A stretch of DNA of 64,000 nucleotides from Saccharomonospora amisosensis (lineage in GTDB: Bacteria > Actinomycetota > Actinomycetes > Mycobacteriales > Pseudonocardiaceae), in contig NZ_JAAOYM010000001.1 in NCBI RefSeq assembly GCF_011761185.1, positions 2,666,001 to 2,730,000 of the forward strand, given 5' to 3'. Shown here one piece after another: positions 29,472 to 38,942 of this stretch (its first letter is position 1; each line of letters begins with the position of its first letter). The notes beneath the pieces are model-generated. The model was given only the letters and a program-made list of their open reading frames with translations. It ran no database searches and was not told where the DNA came from. The position numbers were made by a program, and so were the translations under genes.

Positions 29472-30476
29472 ATGAGATTCGCAAGACCCCGGCCTCGCCC
29501 CCGCCGGCGCCTGTCGGCGCTGGCGGCCGTACTCACACTCGCACTGGGCGTGGCCGCCTGTGGCGGCGGAGACGACGGCGCCAGCGGTGACGGCTCCGGC
29601 CCGGTGACCGTCCGCGTCGGGGTAATCCCGATCATGGATGTCGCCCCGCTCTACCTCGGCCGTGAGCAGGGCTTCTTCGCCGAAGAGGGCATCACCGTGG
29701 AGCCGCAGGAGTTCGCAGGCGGCGCCGAGATCCTGCCCGCCGTGCAAAGCGGCGACCTGCAGTTCGGGTTCTCCAACACCGCGTCGCTGCTCATCGGTGC
29801 GAGCAAGGGCCTGCCGGTCAGGATGGTCGCGCAGGGCGTGCAGGAAGCCGCCGACGAGGAGAACTCCTGGTCGCACATCTGGGTGCGCGCCGACAGCGGC
29901 ATCAAGACCCCGAAGGACCTGGAGGGCAAGCGGCTCAGCGTCAACACGCTGCGCAACGTGCCCGAGGTGACCGCGAGGGCGTCGCTGGAGAAGCACGGCG
30001 TGGACCTTTCGAAGATCCAGTTCGTCGAGGTGCCGTTCCCCGAGGCGAACGCGGCGCTGGAGCAGGGCCAGGTCGACGCCATCTACGTCGTCGAGCCGTT
30101 CGACACCGTCGCGAGGCAGAGCGGGGCCAGGCCGCTGGTCGCTCCGCTGTACGAGACGGAGCCGAGCCTGACCGTGGCCTCGTACTTCACCACACAGGCC
30201 TACATCGAGGAGAACCCCGAGGTGGTCGAGCGGTTCGTACGGGCGATGAACAAGTCGCTGGAGTACGCCGCGCAGAACCCCGAAGCGGTCCGCAAGACCC
30301 TTGGCGAGTACACCAAGATCCCGGACAACCTGCTCGGCGAGGTGCGGCTGGGACAGTGGAGCACCGACCTCAACCGGGAATCCATCCAGCGAATGCACGA
30401 CCTGAGCAAGAAGTACGGGTTGCTCGAAGGCGAGGCCAACCTCGACGAGCTGATCTGGACCTCGAACGGGAGCTGA
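29472..30476 (+). CDS. ABC importer substrate-binding lipoprotein (NitT/TauT/SsuA-like)
   Basis: A 334-residue lipoprotein. A basic N-terminus, a hydrophobic stretch and the lipobox LGVAAC place the lipid-modified Cys at residue 30. The mature part starts VRVGVIPIMDVAPLYLGREQGFF, the standard opening of SsuA/TauA/NMT1-like periplasmic-binding proteins. It ends with the family's C-terminal helices. ATG 29472 has an AAGGGAG site; a GTG two codons upstream would overlap that site. First gene of a four-gene importer. Substrate not deducible: sulfonates, nitrate, thiamine or riboflavin precursors are all handled by this group. Confidence 0.9.
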   Translation: MRFARPRPRPRRRLSALAAVLTLALGVAACGGGDDGASGDGSGPVTVRVGVIPIMDVAPLYLGREQGFFAEEGITVEPQEFAGGAEILPAVQSGDLQFGFSNTASLLIGASKGLPVRMVAQGVQEAADEENSWSHIWVRADSGIKTPKDLEGKRLSVNTLRNVPEVTARASLEKHGVDLSKIQFVEVPFPEANAALEQGQVDAIYVVEPFDTVARQSGARPLVAPLYETEPSLTVASYFTTQAYIEENPEVVERFVRAMNKSLEYAAQNPEAVRKTLGEYTKIPDNLLGEVRLGQWSTDLNRESIQRMHDLSKKYGLLEGEANLDELIWTSNGS

Positions 30477-30486
30477 GTCTGAGTCC

Positions 30487-31269
30487 ATGACCCGTACCGA
30501 CAACCGGCTGCGCCTGCTGGCGCAGACCTGGTCCGGGGTGGCAGCCGTGCTCGTGCTCGCCGAGCTGGCGTCACGAGCCGAGCTGCTGCCCCGGCGGCAC
30601 TTCCCCCCGGTCTCGGAAATGCTCGCCGAACTGGGCGCGCAACTGGGCCAGGCGTCCTTCTGGACGGCGCTGGGCCAAACCATGCAGGGTTGGGTGCTCG
30701 GTCTGGCCTTCGCGGCGGTGTTCGCCGTGCCGCTGGGCATGATCCTGGGCACCAGCGTCGTCCGATACCGAGCGTTTCGCGCGATCATCGAGTTCCTTCG
30801 CCCGATCCCTTCGGTGGCGCTGGTACCGCTCGCCATCCTCGTCTACGGCGTGGGCATGGAGAGCAAGGTGTTCCTCGCGGCCTTCGCCGCGTTCTGGCCG
30901 CTGCTGATCCAGACCCTGTACGGGATGCAGGACGTGGACCCGGTCGCGGTGGACACCGCGCGCGTGTTCCGGCTCAGCCGCGTCGAACGGATCACCCGCG
31001 TGGTGCTGCCCGGTGCCGTCCCCTACGTCGCCACGGGACTTCGCATCTCCTCGTCGGTCGCACTGATCCTGGCCGTCACCGCCGAGTTGGTCATCGGATC
31101 GCCTGGACTCGGGCGTGAGATCAACGCCGCCCGCGTCGGCGCCGCTCCCGACCTGCTCTACGCCCTGATCATCGTCACCGGCCTGATCGGCTGGGGGCTC
31201 AACAGCCTGTTCGGGATGGCGGAACGACGCGTCCTGCACTGGCATCCGGCACAGCGAGGTGCGCGATGA
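30487..31269 (+). CDS. ABC importer permease 1 (BPD type)
   Basis: A 260-residue inner-membrane permease with about six helices. The cytoplasmic coupling loop holds the EAA-like motif DTARVFRLSRVERITRVVLP. ATG 30487 is 10 bp after the lipoprotein gene. Its stop overlaps the start of a second permease by 4 nt (ATGA), so a heterodimeric channel is likely. Most SsuABC-type systems have one permease gene, so two is a distinguishing point. Confidence 0.9.
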   Translation: MTRTDNRLRLLAQTWSGVAAVLVLAELASRAELLPRRHFPPVSEMLAELGAQLGQASFWTALGQTMQGWVLGLAFAAVFAVPLGMILGTSVVRYRAFRAIIEFLRPIPSVALVPLAILVYGVGMESKVFLAAFAAFWPLLIQTLYGMQDVDPVAVDTARVFRLSRVERITRVVLPGAVPYVATGLRISSSVALILAVTAELVIGSPGLGREINAARVGAAPDLLYALIIVTGLIGWGLNSLFGMAERRVLHWHPAQRGAR

Positions 31270-32048
31270 GTCCTTCCCGGCGCCGCTGGGCGCTGATCGC
31301 ACTGGAGGCCGGCGTTCCGCTGGCCGTGCTGGCAGGCTGGTGGATCTGGTCGGCGAGCGCGGGCAGTTTCTACTTCCCACCGCTGGCCGACATTCTGGCC
31401 ACCTTCGCCGACACCTGGCTGTTCGACCGGTTCGCCACCGATGTGCTGCCCAGCCTCAGGCGGCTGGCCGCTGGCTTCCTCATCGCGGTGGTCATCGGGA
31501 TCACGGTCGGCACGCTGCTCGGCCTCTCGGCCACCGCGCGCCGCGTCGCCGGACCGATCGTGGAGTTCGGCCGTGCCGTCCCGCCGCCCGCGCTGCTGCC
31601 CTTCGGCATGCTCGTGCTCGGCGTCGGCGACACGATGAAGATCTTCATCATCGCCGTGGTGTGCCTGTGGCCGGTGCTGCTCAACACGATCGACGGGGTG
31701 CGCGGTGTCGACCCGACGATGCTCGACACCGCCAGGGTCTACGGAATCCGCGGCGGCGAGCGGCTACGCAGCATCGTGCTGCCCGCCGCGCTGCCCCAGG
31801 TGTTCGCGGGCATGCGGACCAGCCTTTCGCTCGCGCTGATCCTCATGGTGATCAGCGAGATGGTGGCGAGCACCGCGGGCATCGGCTACTTCGTGCTCGA
31901 ATCCCAACGGTCCTTCGCGATACCCGAGATGTGGTCGGGAATCGTGCTGCTCGGCGTGCTCGGATACCTGCTCAACGCGGCTCTGGCAGTCGTCGAGCGG
32001 CGCGTGCTCAGCTGGCATCGCGGCGCCAAGGCCAGCGCACTGCAGTAA
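31266..32048 (+). CDS. ABC importer permease 2 (BPD type)
   Basis: A 260-residue permease paralogous to the preceding one, with the coupling motif DTARVYGIRGGERLRSIVLP and about six membrane helices. ATG 31266 overlaps the first permease by 4 nt. Both are followed by the ATPase gene after 13 bp. It presumably pairs with permease 1 in the membrane channel. Confidence 0.9.
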   Translation: MSPSRRRWALIALEAGVPLAVLAGWWIWSASAGSFYFPPLADILATFADTWLFDRFATDVLPSLRRLAAGFLIAVVIGITVGTLLGLSATARRVAGPIVEFGRAVPPPALLPFGMLVLGVGDTMKIFIIAVVCLWPVLLNTIDGVRGVDPTMLDTARVYGIRGGERLRSIVLPAALPQVFAGMRTSLSLALILMVISEMVASTAGIGYFVLESQRSFAIPEMWSGIVLLGVLGYLLNAALAVVERRVLSWHRGAKASALQ

Positions 32049-32061
32049 GGAGTTGTAGCCA

Positions 32062-32865
32062 GTGCTGGAAGTCAGCGGTCTGTCCAAGACCTACGGTGAC
32101 GGCGAGCGCGCCACCCGCGCCATCGCCGACCTCACCTTCAACGTCGACGAGGGAGAGTTCGTCTGCCTCGTCGGCCCGTCCGGATGCGGCAAGACCACGC
32201 TGCTGCGCTGCATGGCCGGGCTGCTGCCGCCCACCTCGGGCGAGGTGCGGCTGCGCGGCAGGCCGGTCGACGGCCCGCCGGAACAGATCGGGTTCGTGTT
32301 CCAGGAGTACAGCCGCTCGCTGATGCCGTGGCTGTCGGTGCGGGACAACATCGAGCTTCCGCTGCGGCACAAGCCACTCGGCAAGACCGAGCGGCGTGGG
32401 CTGGTGGAGCACGCCGTTGAGTCGGTGGGCCTCACCGGGTTCATCGAGCACTACCCGTGGGAGCTGTCCGGAGGTATGCAGCAGCGCGTCGCCATCGCAC
32501 GGGCGCTGGCCTACCAGCCGGAGCTGCTGCTGATGGACGAACCGTTCGCGTCGGTGGACGCACAGACCCGCGCTGACCTGGAAGATCTGATGCTGCGGGT
32601 GCGGGCGGAGTACGGCGTGACCGTGCTGTTCGTGACCCACGACATCGACGAGGCGGTCTACCTCGGCGACCGCGTGGTGGTGCTGACCAGGCCGCCCACG
32701 ACGGTGCAGGAGGTGCTCGACGTCGGGCTGCCCCAGCCGCGTGACCAGGTGTCCACCAAGGAACTACCGGAGTTCGCGCACCTGCGGGCGCACATCTTCC
32801 GTTCCATCAAACGCAAGCAGGAGCCGGCGCAACCGGCCACGGCAACCCCGGCCGAGCGGGGGTGA
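32062..32865 (+). CDS. ABC importer ATP-binding protein (SsuB/TauB-like)
   Basis: A 267-residue ATPase. Walker A is GPSGCGKTT, signature LSGGMQQR, Walker B LLLMDEPF, and the H-loop is FVTHDIDEA. The Q-loop VFQEYSRSLMPW is typical of the nitrate/sulfonate/taurine family. The start is a GTG at 32062 with a GGAG site (TAAGGAG) about 9 nt upstream. Fourth gene of the importer operon; it energises uptake with the two permeases. Confidence 0.92.
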   Translation: MLEVSGLSKTYGDGERATRAIADLTFNVDEGEFVCLVGPSGCGKTTLLRCMAGLLPPTSGEVRLRGRPVDGPPEQIGFVFQEYSRSLMPWLSVRDNIELPLRHKPLGKTERRGLVEHAVESVGLTGFIEHYPWELSGGMQQRVAIARALAYQPELLLMDEPFASVDAQTRADLEDLMLRVRAEYGVTVLFVTHDIDEAVYLGDRVVVLTRPPTTVQEVLDVGLPQPRDQVSTKELPEFAHLRAHIFRSIKRKQEPAQPATATPAERG

Positions 32866-32939
32866 GCGGTAGCGTGGCGGGCACGCCCGGCCGGTGACGA
32901 CCGGCCGCGGCTCACCACGACTGACCACGACTGCTGGGG

Positions 32940-35765
32940 GTGGAAGTGTCGGTGCGCAGTCCCGCACGCGCGGATGTGCCGTCCCGAAGGGCGGCGGCGG
33001 CGTTCGCGCTCACCGCGATCACACTGACGGGGCTCGGCTGCTGGCTGGTGGGCACCGCGAGGCTGGTCACCGTCGAGTTCGGCGCCGAGGGCCGTACCGG
33101 GCCGTTGCCGGAGGGCACGGCCACGACGGCGGCCTGGGGCTTCGCGCTGGTCGCCTGCTACGGCGCGGGGTTGTGGCTTGGCACGACGGCGGCCAGGTGG
33201 GTGTGGCGCACCCCGGTGGCGCGGCGCGCGGTGCGGCTTGCCCAAACCGCCACCGTGGTGGCCGTCGCCGCGCACGTGGCGCAGAGCCTGACGTTGCTGG
33301 CCGCCGCCGGCCCGCACCGGGTGGCGCCGTGGGTGTTCGACCTCGTCACCGCCACCGCCGTGCTGAAGTACGGCGCGCTGCTTCCCGCCGTCGTGGTCGC
33401 CATGTCCGCGGCGGCCGTACTGCTGTGGCGCTGTGCCGCCCACCCAGGCACCGAGCTGGCGCGCCGAGCCTCCCACGAACTGCGGACCGTGCCGCCCAGC
33501 CCGCTGGAGGAAACCGATCCGCCCGCCGCCACCGACTCCCCCACCACAGGGGCCACCAGGTGGCGCAACGCCTACACGGTGCCGGGCGTGCGCCCGGACC
33601 TCGTCAGCGACCGGTGGGCACGCGGCGAGGACACCACCGGCGTATGCCTTTCCGGCGGTGGCATCCGCGCGGCCAGTGTCGCGCTCGGGGCACTGCAGTC
33701 GATGCGGGCACAGCTACTCGACGCGCACTACCTGGTGTCGGTATCCGGTGGCGGCTACACCGCGGGAGCGCTGCAGCAGGCGCTGACCGACGCCGGGCAC
33801 CCCGCCGTGGCGGGAACGGTAATGCGCGAACCAGGGTCGGCCTTCACCGAGGGCAGCGCCGAACTGCACCACATCCGTCGCAACTCCAGCTACCTGGCCA
33901 ACACCCCCGGCGAGCTGCTCGGCGCGCTCGGCAGGGTCGGCAGGGGCCTGCTGCTGTCGCTGACCGTCCTGTTCGGGCCGGCTGTGGTGCTCGGCGTGGT
34001 CACGGGCTGGCTGTACGCCAGGGTGCCGGTGACCGCGATGCCGCTGGACCCGGTGTCGCCACCGTTGCCACGCGCGGGCGCCGTGGCGGCCGTCGCCGCG
34101 CTGGCGGCCGCCGCGTTCCTGCTGGCGCTGTTCTCGCACGGCGAGGAAGCCAGGCGCGGCCGATCAGCGAGGTACGCGGCCGAGCTGACCATGCTGGCCG
34201 TCGTGGTGTCCGTGCTGGTGTTCGTGGTGCCGGTGCTGCTGTGGGGCTCCGCGTGGCTGCTCGACCACACCGACACCGCGATGGGTGTCGGCGGTTCGGT
34301 GGGCGCCGTGCTGCTGACCTACCTGACCACCGTGGCGGCCATGTCCTGGCGACACCGGGCCGTGCTCGGCAGGCAGGTCTCCGGGCTGTTGCGGCGCGGC
34401 AAAGGCGGGGTGCCCGCGGCGCTGCCGAAGGGACTGACCCAGCGGCTGCTGGTGATGATCACCACCGGGCTGCTGGCGGTGCTGTGGCTGCTGCTGTTCG
34501 GCGGGGCGGCCACGACCTCGCTGGCCCCCGGCGATTCCCCGGCACTGGTGTCGGCGGCCGTCGTCGCGGTGGCCGTGCTCGTGCTCGGCGGCGTGTTCGA
34601 CGTGACGTCGCTGAGCCTGCACCCGTTCTACCGCAGGCGGCTCGCCCGCGCCTTCGCCGTGCGGGCGGTGCGCAGGCACGTCGACGACCAGGTCGTGGCC
34701 GTGCCCTACGACCCGGCCGAGCGCACCAAGCTGTCGGCGTACGGGAAGGTAGCGCCGAAGCTGCGGTTTCCCGAGGTCGTCTTCGCCGCCTCGGCCAACC
34801 TCAAGGGGGAGTCACGCACGCCGCCGGGGCTGGGTGCGGTGTCGTACACGATGAGTGCGGAGTGGACAGGCGGCCCGGACGTCGGCTGGGTGCGCACCCC
34901 CGACCTGGAACGCATCGTGACGAGCAGGTTCCGGCGTGACCTGACGGTGCAGGGTGCCGTGGCGGTCAGTGGCGCCGCGTTCGCCTCCGCGATGGGCAGG
35001 TCGAGCCGCTGGTTCCAGGTGCTGCTCGCCGTGTCCGGCGCCAGGCTTGGCGCGTGGCTGCCCAATCCCGGTTTCGTGTGCCGCGCACGGGAGGCCGCGG
35101 CACGCGGCGACTGGGCCCACGCGTGGCTTCCCAGGGCGAGGCGGCTGCCGTACCTGCTGCGGGAGGTGTTCGGCGTGCACTCCCACCAGGATCGGCTGCT
35201 GCACGTCACCGACGGCGGGCACTACGACAACCTCGGCCTCGTCGAGTTGCTGCGACGCAGGTGCACCCGCATCTTCTGTGTCGATGCCAGCAACGACACC
35301 CCGCCGACCGCGACCACGCTCGCGCAGGCGCTGACGCTGGCTGCGCAGGAACTCGGCGTGCGGGTTGAACTCGACGAGCCGTGGCGGGCCGAGCCCGGCT
35401 CGGCGGGTAGCGAGAGCAGCGCCGCAGGCGGCCCGCTGGCCGCGAGGCTGGCGGCGAACCCCGTGATCACCGGCACGATCCACTACCCGCCGGAGAGCGG
35501 GCTGGCCGAGAAGGTCACCGGCAGGCTGGTGGTGGCCAGGGCGGTGCTGTGGCCCGAGCTGCCCTACCCGCTGCTGTCCTACGCGGCACAGCATCCCGAG
35601 TTCCCGCACGACAGCACGGGCGACCAGTGGTTCGACCACGGCCAGTTCTGCGCCTATACCGAACTCGGCAGGCACATCGGCCGGCAGGCCGTGGAGGCGC
35701 TGTCCCAGCGGCCCGCCGACACCGGCACGACCACACCGCCACAGCAGCCCAGCCCGACGCCGTGA
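32940..35765 (+). CDS. Multi-pass membrane protein with patatin-like lipase domain
   Basis: 941 residues. Four or so N-terminal helices (about 18-165) are followed by the first part of a patatin domain with the oxyanion glycines LSGGGIRAASVALG and the nucleophile serine in VSVSGGGYTAG (about residues 235-285). Another block of about seven helices (340-560) interrupts it, and the patatin fold then resumes and supplies the catalytic Asp in DGGHYDNLG (about 760). The Ser-Asp dyad is intact, so a lipid acyl hydrolase acting at the membrane is expected. GTG 32940 is used, with GTG 32946 as alternative. A monocistronic gene 74 bp after the importer. Substrate unknown. Confidence 0.86.
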   Translation: MEVSVRSPARADVPSRRAAAAFALTAITLTGLGCWLVGTARLVTVEFGAEGRTGPLPEGTATTAAWGFALVACYGAGLWLGTTAARWVWRTPVARRAVRLAQTATVVAVAAHVAQSLTLLAAAGPHRVAPWVFDLVTATAVLKYGALLPAVVVAMSAAAVLLWRCAAHPGTELARRASHELRTVPPSPLEETDPPAATDSPTTGATRWRNAYTVPGVRPDLVSDRWARGEDTTGVCLSGGGIRAASVALGALQSMRAQLLDAHYLVSVSGGGYTAGALQQALTDAGHPAVAGTVMREPGSAFTEGSAELHHIRRNSSYLANTPGELLGALGRVGRGLLLSLTVLFGPAVVLGVVTGWLYARVPVTAMPLDPVSPPLPRAGAVAAVAALAAAAFLLALFSHGEEARRGRSARYAAELTMLAVVVSVLVFVVPVLLWGSAWLLDHTDTAMGVGGSVGAVLLTYLTTVAAMSWRHRAVLGRQVSGLLRRGKGGVPAALPKGLTQRLLVMITTGLLAVLWLLLFGGAATTSLAPGDSPALVSAAVVAVAVLVLGGVFDVTSLSLHPFYRRRLARAFAVRAVRRHVDDQVVAVPYDPAERTKLSAYGKVAPKLRFPEVVFAASANLKGESRTPPGLGAVSYTMSAEWTGGPDVGWVRTPDLERIVTSRFRRDLTVQGAVAVSGAAFASAMGRSSRWFQVLLAVSGARLGAWLPNPGFVCRAREAAARGDWAHAWLPRARRLPYLLREVFGVHSHQDRLLHVTDGGHYDNLGLVELLRRRCTRIFCVDASNDTPPTATTLAQALTLAAQELGVRVELDEPWRAEPGSAGSESSAAGGPLAARLAANPVITGTIHYPPESGLAEKVTGRLVVARAVLWPELPYPLLSYAAQHPEFPHDSTGDQWFDHGQFCAYTELGRHIGRQAVEALSQRPADTGTTTPPQQPSPTP

Positions 35766-35810
35766 CCGTGACCGTGACGAGTGGGGCACGCGCCGCGGAA
35801 TAATGAACTG

Positions 35811-38800
35811 GTGAAGTTTGGTGTGCTCGGGCCCTTGCTGGTGCTCGCGGACAGCGACCAGGGCCCACACATCGGCGGGCCGCGAGCCCGGTCCCTGCTG
35901 GCGCTGCTGCTGCTGACACCCGGCAAGGTAGTCACGACTGAAACACTGATCGATGGCGTCTACGGCGAGCGGCCGCCCGGCGACGCCACCAACGCCCTGC
36001 AGGCGCAGCTGTCCCGGCTACGTCGTGCGCTGGGTGAGGCGAGGCTGATCGTCGCGCGGGCGGGCGGCTACCTGCTCGACGTCGAACCAACCGACGTCGA
36101 CGCCCACCGTTTCGAGGCGCTGACGCGGCGCGGTCGCCAGGCGCTGGCCGAGGGTGACCCTGGCACCGCTTCGGCGCTGCTCGGCGAGGCGGTGGCGCTG
36201 TGGCGCGGGCCCGCGCTCGCCGATGTGCGCGACGCTCCGTTCGCCGAAGCGCAGGTGGCCAGGCTGGAGGAGTCGCGCGCGACGGCCGTCGAGGACCTCG
36301 TGCGGGCGCGGCTTTCCCTCGGGGAATCCGACGCCGTGCTGGCCGACCTGTCCGAGCTGATCGCGACGCACCCGTTGCGGGAGCGGCCACGGGCGCTGCT
36401 CATGCGCGCGCTGCACGCCTGCGGGCGCAGGTCCGAGGCGCTGGCGGTGTTCGCCGACGCGCGAAGGGTGCTCGCCGAGGAGTTGGGCACCGAGCCTTCC
36501 GGTGAGCTGGCCGCCACCCACCTGGAGGTGCTGCGGGCCGAGCCCGCCGCCAGGCTCACGAATGCCCCCGCGCAGTTGACCAGCTTCGTCGGTCGGCAGG
36601 CCGAGCTGGCACGGATACTCGAACTGCTGTCCGCGGCGCGGCTGGTCACCGTGACCGGGCCGGGTGGCTGCGGGAAGACCCGGCTGGCGGTGGAATCCGC
36701 CGCCGGCTTCGGCGGGCGGACCTGCTTCGTGGACCTGGCGGCCGTCAGCGGCGACGCCGAGGTGTTCACCGCCACGCTCGCCGCGCTCGGCCTGCGGCGG
36801 ACACGGCTGTTCGCCGAGCCCGGCGCGGCGGACGATCCTGCCGAGCGGCTCGCCGCGGCGCTGGCCGACCGGGAGTTGCTCCTGCTGCTCGACAACTGTG
36901 AACATGTTCTCGACGCGGTGGCCAGGTTGGCGCACACGCTGCTCGCCGCCTGCCCTCGGCTGCGGATACTCGCGACCAGCAGGGAACAACTCGGTGTCAC
37001 CGGAGAGCACCTCCTCGTGCTGCTCCCGCTGCCCGTGCACGCCGAATCAGAGCAACTCGACTCCCCCGCCGTACGGTTGTTCGCCGAGCGGGCCGCCGCT
37101 GTGCGCCCCGGTTTCAGCATGGCGGGGGACGCGGCCACCACCCAGCTCGTCGCAGGAATTTGCGTGGCGCTGGACGGCCTACCGCTGGCCATCGAACTGG
37201 CTGCCGCCAGGCTGCGCTCGCTGACCCCGCGACAGCTACACGACCGGCTCGGTGACCACTTCCGCCTGCTCTCCACGGGCGGGCGCAATCCGCACGCCAG
37301 GCACCGCACGTTGCGCGCGGTCGTGCGGTGGAGCTGGGACCTGCTGCCTACCGGAGAGCGGCGACTGCTGCGCAGGCTCGCGGTTTTCCGCGCAGGCGCC
37401 ACCGCGTCCGCCGCCGCCACCGTGTGCGGTCAGCAGGGCGAACCGGATGTCGGGGCCACCGAGGAGCTGCTGTCGGGGCTGGTGGACAAGTCCTTGCTGG
37501 ACTTCCACGATGGTCGGTACCGGATGCTGGAGACCATCCGCGCGTACGCGGCCGAGATGCTGACCGGGTCCGGGGAGCACCACCAACTCGCCCGCGCCCA
37601 CGCCGAGTTCTTCCTGGCGCTGGCCGAGGAGACCGAGCCCGCACTTCGCGCGGCACAGCAAGTGCGGGTGCTGGAAAGGCTGGCGCCGGAGCAGGCCAAC
37701 TTCCACGCGGCGTTGCGCTGGGCCGTCGATGCCGATGCCCGGCTCGCGCTGAGGTTGGTCGGCGCGCTCGGTTCGTACTGGCGGCTGCGGGGCGCTCACG
37801 GCGAGGTGGCGCCGTTGGCCGCGCGGCTGCTGGACCGGATCGGCCTCGACCCACCGGCCGGAACCGAGGAAGAGTACGTACTGTGCGTGCTCGCCGCCGA
37901 GCCCGCGGCGCCGCCACGCTGGCGCGAGCACGTACAACGGGCAGAGCGAATCATGCTGACGGCACCGTGGCCGGTGCGCAGGCCCGAGCTGCTCATCGGG
38001 TGGGCCACCCATGCGGGGCCACCAGCCCCGGACACCCCCGCGTCGCCGATTCACGTGGGGTTCGCACGCAGCGGCGACCCGTGGCACCGCGGGCTGCGAC
38101 ACTTCTCACTGGGCTATGTGAAGCTGTTCCAGGGTCACCACGCGGACGCGGCCCCGCAGTTCGCACTGGCAGACGAGGCGTTCCGCTCCGTCGGCGACCG
38201 CTGGGGCAGCGCGCAGGTGCTGGACGGCATGGCCACACTCGCCGAACTACGCAGCGACCACGACACAGCCTTGGCGCTCACCGACGAGGCGATCGAACTG
38301 GTCGGTGAACTCGACGCGGCCGAGGAACTGGCCGAACTCTGGTGTCGAAAGGCCGACCGGTTGCTGCGCGGCGGGTACCTCGCCGAAGCTGCCGGATGCT
38401 ACGAACACGCCGTCGAACGCGCGAAACGTACCGGGCTCGGTTCGACCCTGGCACTGGGCTACCGCGGCCTCGCCGAGTTGGCCACGGCAGCCGGCGAACC
38501 CGAGCACGCGAGTCGGCTGTGCGAACGGGCACTGCGGCTTTGCGGCACCGGTTGGCAGGACACGGCCGCGCGCTGCCGGGTGCTGACCACGTTGGGCCGC
38601 GCCGCCGAGTCCGAAGGCAAGCTGACCGCCGCACGCGAAAGCCACCACAACGCGCTCGCGCTCGCCCTCGCGCACCTGCCGCCCTCCGACATCGCCGAGG
38701 CCGCCGAAGGGCTGGCGGGCGCCGCGATCGTGGCCGGGGCAGCCGAACGAGCAACGCTGCTGCTCGGCGCCGCGGCGGCCGTACGGGGCGCGGCAGCGGT

Positions 38801-38942
38801 GTCCGCGCACGCCCAGCGGGTGGCGCGCGACTGCCGCCGGGCGCTGGGGTCCGCGGGGTACGGCGCGATCCTCAACCGTTGTGCCGCACTGTCGCGCGAG
38901 GAAGCGCTGGCAGCGCTCAGAGCGGGTATTCACGAGGCTTGA
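35811..38942 (+). CDS. AfsR/SARP-family transcriptional regulator with NB-ARC and TPR regions
   Basis: 1,043 residues. The N-terminal winged helix (about 1-95; VKFGVLGPLLV, GGPRARSLLALLLL) and bacterial transcriptional activator domain (about 96-245) are followed by an NTPase with Walker A TGPGGCGKTR near 285-291 and LLLLDNCEHV. A long helical C-terminus looks like tetratricopeptide repeats. SARPs activate secondary-metabolite or stress genes by binding direct repeats. Start GTG 35811 fits the family N-terminus; a start 10 codons upstream is less likely. It is convergent with and overlaps by 26 bp an FAD monooxygenase gene. No biosynthetic cluster is next to it, so the target is unclear. Confidence 0.9.
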   Translation: MKFGVLGPLLVLADSDQGPHIGGPRARSLLALLLLTPGKVVTTETLIDGVYGERPPGDATNALQAQLSRLRRALGEARLIVARAGGYLLDVEPTDVDAHRFEALTRRGRQALAEGDPGTASALLGEAVALWRGPALADVRDAPFAEAQVARLEESRATAVEDLVRARLSLGESDAVLADLSELIATHPLRERPRALLMRALHACGRRSEALAVFADARRVLAEELGTEPSGELAATHLEVLRAEPAARLTNAPAQLTSFVGRQAELARILELLSAARLVTVTGPGGCGKTRLAVESAAGFGGRTCFVDLAAVSGDAEVFTATLAALGLRRTRLFAEPGAADDPAERLAAALADRELLLLLDNCEHVLDAVARLAHTLLAACPRLRILATSREQLGVTGEHLLVLLPLPVHAESEQLDSPAVRLFAERAAAVRPGFSMAGDAATTQLVAGICVALDGLPLAIELAAARLRSLTPRQLHDRLGDHFRLLSTGGRNPHARHRTLRAVVRWSWDLLPTGERRLLRRLAVFRAGATASAAATVCGQQGEPDVGATEELLSGLVDKSLLDFHDGRYRMLETIRAYAAEMLTGSGEHHQLARAHAEFFLALAEETEPALRAAQQVRVLERLAPEQANFHAALRWAVDADARLALRLVGALGSYWRLRGAHGEVAPLAARLLDRIGLDPPAGTEEEYVLCVLAAEPAAPPRWREHVQRAERIMLTAPWPVRRPELLIGWATHAGPPAPDTPASPIHVGFARSGDPWHRGLRHFSLGYVKLFQGHHADAAPQFALADEAFRSVGDRWGSAQVLDGMATLAELRSDHDTALALTDEAIELVGELDAAEELAELWCRKADRLLRGGYLAEAAGCYEHAVERAKRTGLGSTLALGYRGLAELATAAGEPEHASRLCERALRLCGTGWQDTAARCRVLTTLGRAAESEGKLTAARESHHNALALALAHLPPSDIAEAAEGLAGAAIVAGAAERATLLLGAAAAVRGAAAVSAHAQRVARDCRRALGSAGYGAILNRCAALSREEALAALRAGIHEA

